From Allorhodopirellula heiligendammensis (GTDB lineage Bacteria; Planctomycetota; Planctomycetia; Pirellulales; Pirellulaceae): 64,000 nt of DNA. Location of the stretch: contig NZ_SJPU01000002.1 in NCBI RefSeq assembly GCF_007860105.1, positions 981,739-1,045,738 of the forward strand, written 5' to 3'. A program made the translations under genes and the position numbers. The notes beneath the pieces were generated by a model. That model ran no database searches, was not told the DNA's origin, and saw only the letters and a program-made list of their open reading frames with translations. Shown here piece by piece: positions 53,820 to 61,377 of this stretch (positions are counted from its first letter, which is position 1; every line of letters begins with the position of its first letter).

Positions 53820-56800
53820 TTAAAATTTGAGGGGTGCGGGCAGCCAACGTCGAATTTTACCACTAATCGAGGCCGAGGATTCTGCGTCGGTAGGGTCGAC
53901 TGCAACCGTTTTCGTTGATTCCTGCGATGCAGTCGTAGCCGCAGGGAGTTCGGGTAGGTGAGCTGTCGACCGCCAGCTTTCATGGGTGTCACCGGTGCGC
54001 GTGGACGAATCCACACTCACAGCGTCCGCCCCCCACATTGGCCTGGGCCCAATCCGTTCAGCATATGTTTTTTCAGGTTGAGGTTCCTCACGGGCCACTC
54101 CAATGCCACCAGCGTCATGTTCGTGCGAAATCGTGTGGAGGCTAGCGATTCGCAGCAAATCTCTGGCCCAAAAATTATTTAGCAACTTCGCGGCGGGCCT
54201 CAAATCGGAGTGCTGCAAACCCTGCACCGCTAAGTACGCAAGACTTTGCAAATCAGATCGCTCCGCCGCACTGGCAAAATAGTCGGTGACCACAATATCG
54301 TCGATCCAAACCGTCGCTGTTGACAGATTGTCGATGGTGATATGGAGGTTGCGATCCTGTTGTGAATCAACCTCCAGCAATTCCAATACGAAGCGTCCGG
54401 TGTGCCATTTGCCATTCCGAGGCAGTTCTACCGTTTGGCTATGGCGGATGGGTTGGCCGTGGCGTTCCCCCTCAATCGCCACCCGGATTTCCACGGGTGG
54501 GGTCGGCTCGACGGGAGCGTCGGTATCCATCGAAAGCTGGGGTGCCTGACCCCGCAAGGACATCGAGATCCCGAGACGGCCAGCGATCGGTCGACCGATT
54601 TCTCGACTGATCAACCATGCTGAGGCTCCCGCGTCCGTTTTGCCAGCTAACCGAATCGACTGCCGCCCCTCGCTTTTAACGAGCGTGTCGATTTCGACTG
54701 CGCCGGCAGGGTGGTGTGCGTGCATCCAGCCGGGAACTCCAATTTCATGCGGGAGTTCGAACCCGCCATTGCCCAGCAAATTACGATACTCCGCGCCGGA
54801 ATTGGGCCGACGCGAGGTCGCTGCTAGATGGCGACCGCTGTCCGCGCTCCCTTCCTGCGCTGGTGACGTGGTGGAAACTGCATGTACTAACTGCGCCGTC
54901 GAGTCGGAACTGGTTGTCGTGGCACGTCCTAATCCCCATCGCTCACTCGACCAGAACGAATGCCCCGCCGTCGCAGCGGGGGTTCCCGACGCTCGGCTCA
55001 CTCCTGAGGATGGCGGCGCGGTCGGACGGATCGCAGATGCCTGGCGAACGATGGAATTGCCAGCGCTGGCGCGTCGGTTTCCTGCCAGTCGCTGTCCTCC
55101 TGAATTCGTCCGTGTGGACATCCCAGCGAGCTCCCCCAGGATGCCCAGGTTTTCGACAATCGTGGTGACTTGGCGAGTTAATTCAGCAATTCGCCGACGT
55201 GCGTCTTCCGTCTCCGCCGCATACTTCATCGTTGACGAGATCCGTTGCTCCGAACAGCAAACAACCATTGACGAGGCTGGTATGACAATTGTCGATCCCA
55301 GTTCGGTCACGGCGGGCTGAGTCAGTTCCAGTGGTCCGAGCTCAGCGGGGGCGACGTCTAGCCAACGAACCAAATTAGCCAGTGGTAATCGCACACGCAT
55401 CGGCCAAGGAGCCTGGTTGAGGCAGACCAGGACGGTTCCATCGCCGAAGTTGGCGTGGCGGACCTGGACCAACGATCGATCCGATGTTCCGCTCGAATTG
55501 CCGGATTGCGGTGGGACGGAATCCGCCAGCCAACGGGATGCGTCGGACCAACAGGTTTCCCATACGCGAACCGCATCGCCCACCTTACTCGAGCCGGACA
55601 CCATGTCCCTGTTCAGCAGCGCGCTGTTGAGCAACGCCTCATCGACGATCAAACCCTGCCTGAGTCCTTTATCGGAGTAGCGGATGCACCATGACGTCCA
55701 ATCCGCCAGCCACGCATCGGCCTGGAATGTCTCGCTCTGTTGGGCAAGCGGATACAACGAGGCGTGGAGGTCTGATACGGTGGCTTGATCGCTCGCGGGC
55801 GGATTTTGCGACAGTTTGACAGCAGGCGTCCTTTGACAGCCAAACCAGAGGAAATCTGCGGTGGCGGCAGCGTCTAATTCAGCGGGGAATTGGCCGCGAA
55901 TGGTTTCCGGGGGAGGTCGTCGAAAAGCGGCCACGCGTCGCTGCTGCGACGATGCCTCGGCCGCCGAAAAGGTGGCTAAGCGATGCAGTGACGTCATGCT
56001 GGTGCCGTCGTGGGCGTGGTGCGAATCCGCCGATTTAGCAGCAGAAGCATGTTGCCAGACGGCTAAATCGAATTGAGTTGCTTTGGCGTGCAGGCACTGC
56101 AGCAAGATCATCTGCGGAACTCTAGTATCCGCCGTCGCCTCAGCCGAGACCGCATCGACCACGATTCCGGTCGCTCCAGTAGCCTCGATGGCATCGAGTC
56201 GCTCATCGATGCGATGCATGATTTCGGCCCACCGCTGAGCTGGAGTCAGCCGCTGGTGATCATATCCATTGAGGATCCATTTCAGCGGCGAGCTGGATTG
56301 CGATTGCGAAGTGAGTGACTCGGCATCAGCAACCATCTCAGCAAAACCGGACCAATGTACCAATAATTGTCGCGGAGTCGCCTCGCCCTCGATCGCCGCA
56401 GTATCCGTGGTCGCGTCATTGTTGGGCTCTGCGGCAGCGACTTTGGGAAGCACGATTAAAGGCCATGCTTGCGCACTGAGGGCTTGAATCATATCTCCAG
56501 TGCGATCCTTCGACCCGTTACGTTCCCACGGCAGCAACTCTCGGAAGCGAGAGGATACCGTGAGGGTAGGCACCAACTTTAGCTCGTAAACGCCACTGGG
56601 GAGTGTCTGGGACAATTGAAATCCCCAGCGTTTCGTTGCTGCTGCGGGATCCTCCAGCAGGGGTGTTGGGCTCTCGCCGTGGCCAGGTGTCAGTTCGCAA
56701 CGGTCAATCACCTTTTGATCAAACATCGACGTGACCACGATGCTGAACTTGGGCGCCGCATCGGCGGCGGGCAGGCTTTCGGACGTAGACTCGTCTCCGG

Positions 56801-57071
56801 CGGGACCTGACGTTTGGGATGCAGCGGGCTCGTGCGCCACGACGACCTGCCCGCTCAGCGGGACCGATTCAGCGGACACAATCGTCGGCAACTGCTTGGG
56901 GGCATCCGCGGACACAACCGCGAGGTCAGAGAGATGCGCCGTCAACACGACCGTCGAGTCGGCATGTCCGGCAACGGACCCGAGCACACCGATCAGGAGC
57001 AGCGTGAACCTGGTCAAGAAACCGCACGTGGTCTCCAGCGAAGAAACGTCTTTATGTAGGTACCGAATCAC
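53820..57071 (-). CDS. Very large secreted protein with carbohydrate-binding-like C-terminal module
   Basis: A 1083-residue protein starting at GTG. Signal peptide residues 1-38 (R-F-T-L-L-L-I-G-V-L-G-S-V-A, cleavage near GHA-DS). Residues 230-610 look like a TIM-barrel/glycoside-hydrolase-like segment (A-T-G-I-V-V-D-A-V-S, L-I-V-D-E-A-L-L-N), although no catalytic pair is certain. Around 630-760 is a Ser/Thr/Ala linker. From about 765 (G-N-G-G-F-E-L-P ... G-W-M-H, then E-G-R-Q-S-I-R-L and V-W-I-D-D-I-V-V) is a jelly-roll carbohydrate-binding-like module of about 150 residues. The tail is Pro/Thr-rich. Probably acts on or binds polysaccharide at the cell surface; function unproven. Confidence 0.72.
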   Translation of the reverse strand: MIRYLHKDVSSLETTCGFLTRFTLLLIGVLGSVAGHADSTVVLTAHLSDLAVVSADAPKQLPTIVSAESVPLSGQVVVAHEPAASQTSGPAGDESTSESLPAADAAPKFSIVVTSMFDQKVIDRCELTPGHGESPTPLLEDPAAATKRWGFQLSQTLPSGVYELKLVPTLTVSSRFRELLPWERNGSKDRTGDMIQALSAQAWPLIVLPKVAAAEPNNDATTDTAAIEGEATPRQLLVHWSGFAEMVADAESLTSQSQSSSPLKWILNGYDHQRLTPAQRWAEIMHRIDERLDAIEATGATGIVVDAVSAEATADTRVPQMILLQCLHAKATQFDLAVWQHASAAKSADSHHAHDGTSMTSLHRLATFSAAEASSQQRRVAAFRRPPPETIRGQFPAELDAAATADFLWFGCQRTPAVKLSQNPPASDQATVSDLHASLYPLAQQSETFQADAWLADWTSWCIRYSDKGLRQGLIVDEALLNSALLNRDMVSGSSKVGDAVRVWETCWSDASRWLADSVPPQSGNSSGTSDRSLVQVRHANFGDGTVLVCLNQAPWPMRVRLPLANLVRWLDVAPAELGPLELTQPAVTELGSTIVIPASSMVVCCSEQRISSTMKYAAETEDARRRIAELTRQVTTIVENLGILGELAGMSTRTNSGGQRLAGNRRASAGNSIVRQASAIRPTAPPSSGVSRASGTPAATAGHSFWSSERWGLGRATTTSSDSTAQLVHAVSTTSPAQEGSADSGRHLAATSRRPNSGAEYRNLLGNGGFELPHEIGVPGWMHAHHPAGAVEIDTLVKSEGRQSIRLAGKTDAGASAWLISREIGRPIAGRLGISMSLRGQAPQLSMDTDAPVEPTPPVEIRVAIEGERHGQPIRHSQTVELPRNGKWHTGRFVLELLEVDSQQDRNLHITIDNLSTATVWIDDIVVTDYFASAAERSDLQSLAYLAVQGLQHSDLRPAAKLLNNFWARDLLRIASLHTISHEHDAGGIGVAREEPQPEKTYAERIGPRPMWGADAVSVDSSTRTGDTHESWRSTAHLPELPAATTASQESTKTVAVDPTDAESSASISGKIRRWLPAPLKF

Positions 57072-57430
57072 AATAATAACGTCGCTCGCGCTCGAATAGG
57101 ATCATGGGAGTGACAGCAAGAAAAGGACGACATGCAAACCTAACTTTTTCGATCGTCTTGTCACAAGTGCGTTTTTTCGACCGAACTGACCGATCCTACC
57201 CGAATCGCCCTGGTCTCCATCAGCGGAATCTTGTCAGAATTGGCCGCAGACGCCAGCTGCTTCCATGCTGAGGCCATCGGCTCCACGCGGTGAGCTGGGT
57301 TCCAGTCGCGCGATACCTCGTTGACAGGCTGGCAGCCTGTTTGACGGACTCTAAATACTTCCCCCGATAAAAGTAAATTAATGTCGCAAGAGCCATGCGA
57401 CGCCTCCCTCGCCAACCAGGGGCGGCCGCA
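57072..57430. other. Gene-free region between divergent genes
   Basis: About 359 bases with no gene. A short inverted repeat, ACAGGCT (57325-57331) and AGCCTGT (57335-57341) with a 3-base loop, is the only structure. An AT-rich spot (AAATACTTCCCCCGATAAAAG) near 57355 could be part of a promoter for the acyltransferase gene. ORF 57220-57504 on the minus strand overlaps the true acyltransferase gene and is not accepted. Confidence 0.5.
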
Positions 57431-58471
57431 ATGACAGCGAGTACTGTGTCACCAAATACCGCGTCATCGGGATCCCAAAGTTCCGCGATCACCGATGCGC
57501 TCACCTACGCCGTTGTCCGAGTTGTCGTTGCGGTCATTCAGGTGCTGCCCATGGACATGGGCGATCATCTCTGTCGCGGTCTCGCAGTTGCGTTAGCCGG
57601 CCCGCTGGCGATTCGTCGCCGCGTGATTGCCGACACACTGGCGAATGTGTACCCGACCGCGTCTGCCGCACAAAAGCACCAGCTGACACTCTCGATGTGG
57701 CATCATTTGATGCTCATGATTTGTGAAATCGCCTGGGCTCAGCGACGCTTGCATCTGGCAAACTGGACTGATCACATTCGCTTTCGAGGCAATCGTGAGA
57801 TTTTAGCTACGAGTTTGGTATCACGTCCGTCGGTGCTCGTCAGTGGCCATTTTGGAAACTTTGAAATTGGCAGTTACACGTTTGGGCTGATGGGAGTGAG
57901 GACGCTCGCGATCGCGCGTACATTGGACAATGCCTACCTGCATCGCTGGGTCGAACGGTTTCGTGGCGCCAAAGGACAGTTGCTTGTCGACAAGAACGGG
58001 TGCGCGCCGATCGTCGACCAATTCATGCGAGAGGGCGGTGCGCTATCGCTCCTGGCTGATCAACACGCAGGCAATAAGGGATTGTGGGTTGACTTCTGTG
58101 GCGTTCCAGCGTCGTGCCACAAAGCCTTAGCACTATTCTCGCTGACCAACCAAGCACCGATGCTGGCGTTGTACACACGGCGAGTTGACGGACGCCCACT
58201 CCAATTCGAGTCGGCCCTTGTCGAAATGGTTGATCCGCTCGCCATCGATATTGATGAACGTAGCCGGGTCGCCTGTGAATCGGTGGAGTCATTAACACAT
58301 TGGTACAACCGACAGCTCGAGCGAATCATCGACATAGCGCCCGAGCAATACTGGTGGCTGCATCGCCGCTGGCGAACGCCTCCACCGCGCATCGCCAAAC
58401 GATTCGCCAAAGCCAAGCAATGCCACACGCAGCACAACACCTCCCCTGGTCAGGAAGCTCAAGCCGCCTGA
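57431..58471 (+). CDS. LpxL/HtrB-type lysophospholipid or lipid A acyltransferase
   Basis: A 346-residue protein from the ATG at 57431 (an ATG at 57395 is possible). A membrane-facing segment (about 20-50, V-V-R-V-V-V-A-V-I-Q-V-L-P) precedes the catalytic H-F-G-N-F-E (H-x4-E) near residue 140. The substrate-binding R-x-x-x-N-x-x-L (A-R-T-L-D-N-A-Y-L), D-Q-H-A-G-N-K-G and the late W-W-L-H-R-R-W are all standard for the family. It puts a secondary acyl chain on a lipid A precursor or similar. This supports an outer membrane with lipid A, as planctomycetes have. Confidence 0.9.
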   Translation: MTASTVSPNTASSGSQSSAITDALTYAVVRVVVAVIQVLPMDMGDHLCRGLAVALAGPLAIRRRVIADTLANVYPTASAAQKHQLTLSMWHHLMLMICEIAWAQRRLHLANWTDHIRFRGNREILATSLVSRPSVLVSGHFGNFEIGSYTFGLMGVRTLAIARTLDNAYLHRWVERFRGAKGQLLVDKNGCAPIVDQFMREGGALSLLADQHAGNKGLWVDFCGVPASCHKALALFSLTNQAPMLALYTRRVDGRPLQFESALVEMVDPLAIDIDERSRVACESVESLTHWYNRQLERIIDIAPEQYWWLHRRWRTPPPRIAKRFAKAKQCHTQHNTSPGQEAQAA

Positions 58472-58685
58472 TGCACCTGGACGCCTGTTGAGTGAGTTGC
58501 TTGCGCTGCCCGCATGCACATCGACCGCCCCGCAGCGCCAGCGAGCGACGAGCTGGGCTGCCTCGCTGCCCCACCGAGTTAGTAAATCCACAGCCAGTTG
58601 GATGCTGGTTGCTGGTTCGGTGGCGTCCTATCGGATAGGTTCGTGGTCACTCGCCAGTTCGGCACCACCTCACCGAGAGCTCGCA

Positions 58686-59957
58686 ATGAATCAACATCCA
58701 TTCCGTTGCCAAAAGCCTGTTTCGTTCGTCCATGCGATGATCGTAGTCGCGTTGACGATGGGAGCCGCACGATTCACGACCGCTGGCGACTGGCCGCAGA
58801 TTTTAGGTCCGCATCGTGATGGACAGGCGGTCGGCGAATCAATCGAAGCCTGGAAAACGCCGCCTGCGATTCGTTGGCGAGTTACATGTGGCGCAGGTTA
58901 TTCTGGCGTTGCTGTTGCCAAAGATCATGTTTTTCTCTGGCATCGCGAACGCGACTCTGAGCTGCTTGATTGTCTTTCTTCGGCGGATGGTCGACGGGTA
59001 TGGCGGGCCGAGTTTCCAGCGGTCTATCGAGGTGGCGTCGATGCTGATCGAGGCCCTCGTTCGGTGCCACTGGTTACCGACGAGCGGGTCTTTGTCTATG
59101 GGGCGGCAGGCGACCTACACGCGGTGTCCACGACGCAGGGTAAACCGCTGTGGTCGCGGCAGCTGCGATCGGATTATGACGCCGATGACGGATATTTTGG
59201 AGCGGGAGGATCGCCCCTGCTCGTCGGTCAATCGCTGATTGTGCCCGTGGGCGGCGAACGGAACGCGGGGCTCGTTGCTGTTGATGTCCGCGATGGCAAG
59301 ACGCTGTGGACGGCCGTCAATCAGGAAGCCGCCTACGCGTCTCCGATCACCATGGAAATCAATGGCGAGACGCGTGTGGTCGCCGTGCTGCGACTAAAAA
59401 TTGTGCTGCTTGATCCGGCAAGCGGCGAGGTCTTGTCTGAACTCGAGTTCGGCAAACGCGGCCCCACCGTGAACGCTGCCACGCCGCTGGTCCGTCAAGA
59501 TGAACTGTTCGTAACGGCCGCCTACGGCGTCGGCTGTCGGATGCTCGACATGTCCGCAAATCCGCCGAGCGATCTCTGGAATTCACGGGACGTGATCAGC
59601 AGCCAATATGCGACCCCCGTGCGAATCGGTGAGTCGCTGTTTGCGATCACGGGACGGGAAGACTACGGCACGGGAGAGCTGCTGTGCGCACGATGGGCCG
59701 ATGGCACCGTGAATTGGAATCAGCCAGGATTCGGAACCGCTCACTTGATCGGTGCTGGCGAGCGAGTGTTGGCGCAGAGCGTCGGTGGCCGCCTCGTCCT
59801 ATTCGCAGCGGAATCGAACGAATTCCTTAGCCTCGCCGAAGCCGAACTGCCCGCAGGGATCTACCGATCGCTACCCGCCTTTGCCGGTGGAACGCTGTTT
59901 TGCCGCAGAACCATCTCGGCCACCGAGGGCGAACTGCTCGCGATCGAGCTGAAGTAG
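58686..59957 (+). CDS. Exported PQQ-like beta-propeller protein
   Basis: A 423-residue protein from the ATG at 58686 (the frame is open further upstream but has no signal). Signal peptide residues 1-33 (M-I-V-V-A-L-T-M-G-A-A, cleavage near TTA-GD). The first motif G-D-W-P-Q-I-L-G-P-H-R-D-G is the standard opening of planctomycete PQQ-like propellers. Tryptophan-docking repeats follow (A-D-G-R-R-V-W-R, Q-G-K-P-L-W-S, R-D-G-K-T-L-W-T). No metal or PQQ-binding residues are clear, so it is probably a structural or binding protein rather than a dehydrogenase. It lies 214 bases after the acyltransferase gene. Confidence 0.86.
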   Translation: MNQHPFRCQKPVSFVHAMIVVALTMGAARFTTAGDWPQILGPHRDGQAVGESIEAWKTPPAIRWRVTCGAGYSGVAVAKDHVFLWHRERDSELLDCLSSADGRRVWRAEFPAVYRGGVDADRGPRSVPLVTDERVFVYGAAGDLHAVSTTQGKPLWSRQLRSDYDADDGYFGAGGSPLLVGQSLIVPVGGERNAGLVAVDVRDGKTLWTAVNQEAAYASPITMEINGETRVVAVLRLKIVLLDPASGEVLSELEFGKRGPTVNAATPLVRQDELFVTAAYGVGCRMLDMSANPPSDLWNSRDVISSQYATPVRIGESLFAITGREDYGTGELLCARWADGTVNWNQPGFGTAHLIGAGERVLAQSVGGRLVLFAAESNEFLSLAEAELPAGIYRSLPAFAGGTLFCRRTISATEGELLAIELK

Positions 59958-60298
59958 CCGGCGAGTTAGGGAAATCGGACTTCACGGACACCGGCGTGAA
60001 TTTCGAGACATCATCTGACTGTCATGGTTCGTCCCCGGCTATCGAACGCGGTCGCAGAATAGTCTGGCCCGCTGCGATTCGTAGGGGCCCGCGTGCGATG
60101 ATCTGTGAACCTCAGGAGCGTGAAGGTTCGCAGTCGGGGAACGAATCATGCGAGGCTCCACGCCGATCTGTCCCCGAGAGACCTCCGGCGCTCTGTTCGG
60201 GGGACGTCCGACGAAATCGCGAACTGTTCCACTCGCCCGATCGCTCTGCGGCTGTTCAGTTCCAGCGGTGCGGCGCAAAATAGGGGCGAGCTGTTACG
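59958..60298. other. Gene-free region before the oxidase subunit gene
   Basis: About 341 bases without a supportable gene; small open frames on both strands have Arg/Ser-rich shadow composition. No terminator with a T tract after the propeller gene. Confidence 0.5.
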
Positions 60299-60946
60299 AT
60301 GATATATGTCCATTTCTGGTTCTTAACGACTGATATTACCCAAGATCGCTCTTTGCCAAATTCCATTGCTCGCCTGCCGCCGGATATACGCTACCACCAA
60401 GGCGGTTGGTTGTTTTTGTGCACTCTGTTGGTGTTTTTCCTCACCAGTCTTTTGCTGTATGGGATTTACGCAGAGTCGCGTCAGGGCGATCCACAGTCGG
60501 CGGTGGAACTGCCAACCAGTTTTCTGACCAGCACGGTCTGTTTGATTGGCATCAGTGTGGTACTGCATGCATCGACACGAACGGTGCGGCGCAGCCAACG
60601 ATTTGCAACCGTGTTTTTCATCGCCATCGCCGCTGTGGCGGCAGTCGTATTTATTGTGATTCAGTATCGTTCGATGTTGGAGCTCCTCGGCGGACCGGCG
60701 CTGGCGGGGGGGACCGGCAAGGGCGTCGCCGGGATGGTCGTGGTACTGGCGTTTCTACACGCGTTGCATGTCGCCGGCGGGATTCTGGCGTTGGGAATTG
60801 TGGGTGTGCGGACGGCGATGGGACACTATGACCACGAACGGCACTGGCCCGTCGATTTCGCTGCCTTGTACTGGCATTTTTTGGATGTGGTATGGGTATG
60901 CATGCTGATCACGTTTGTTCTGACCACGGGTGGAATCGCTTTATAA
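60299..60946 (+). CDS. Cytochrome c oxidase subunit III family protein, orphan
   Basis: A 215-residue membrane protein with five hydrophobic segments (about 37-58, 72-90, 100-122, 140-165, 190-212). The conserved subunit III features are H-x-x-H-V-x-G-G (L-H-A-L-H-V-A-G-G), W-P-V-D-F-A-A-L-Y-W-H-F-L-D-V-V-W and the final helix. In haem-copper oxidases subunit III packs against subunit I and helps proton uptake. No subunit I, II or cytochrome c gene is adjacent; either the complex is encoded elsewhere or this copy serves another protein. The ATG at 60299 is the first plausible start; a downstream start near 60353 (TTG) is possible. Confidence 0.85.
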   Translation: MIYVHFWFLTTDITQDRSLPNSIARLPPDIRYHQGGWLFLCTLLVFFLTSLLLYGIYAESRQGDPQSAVELPTSFLTSTVCLIGISVVLHASTRTVRRSQRFATVFFIAIAAVAAVVFIVIQYRSMLELLGGPALAGGTGKGVAGMVVVLAFLHALHVAGGILALGIVGVRTAMGHYDHERHWPVDFAALYWHFLDVVWVCMLITFVLTTGGIAL

Positions 60947-61377
60947 CGCGATTACTTGTGCGTTGACGGGTGAAACTCGGGCAGACCGCCTGTCGCCGTC
61001 AGCCGGCTTGCATCCTCCGCCCGATGGCAAAAGGCAGATTCCGGGTACGACGTCGCCGGAAGAATCCGCTTCACCAGCCGTACGCGACACGTCGCGTCCG
61101 CTTTCGCTACGGTGGCGTGTGGATCTCAGCCTTGGGGGCTCCTTTCGCTGCGCAAATGGGGGGCGTTGCTCACGCCGGTTTAGGCACAGACGTCTGCGGA
61201 GGTGCCTTACTAACCCGCAAGTTCGGCGAAACTTACCCATCGAATTGGTGTTTCAATCCAGAGCTAACCATTTTCTCTAGGGAAAACTAGATCGCCGATT
61301 AAACTGGTAACTCGCATCCCGCCCATCTGGGCTGAACATTTCACTCTTCTCTGAAATCGCTTCGCGAAATGCTATTC
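60947..61377. other. Gene-free region before the secretin-like gene
   Basis: About 431 bases. Overlapping open frames at 60930-61280 and 60970-61290 (plus) and 60941-61240 (minus) have Arg/Pro/Ser-rich composition and are rejected. No clear promoter consensus. Confidence 0.5.

Noticed and set aside
57220-57504. A 94-residue minus-strand frame at the acyltransferase start
   Set aside because: It overlaps the acyltransferase N terminus and would need its own promoter inside that gene; no motif.
60930-61290. Two overlapping plus-strand frames of 106 and 116 residues before the secretin-like gene
   Set aside because: They use different frames of the same DNA, are Arg/Ser/Pro-rich and show no domain.
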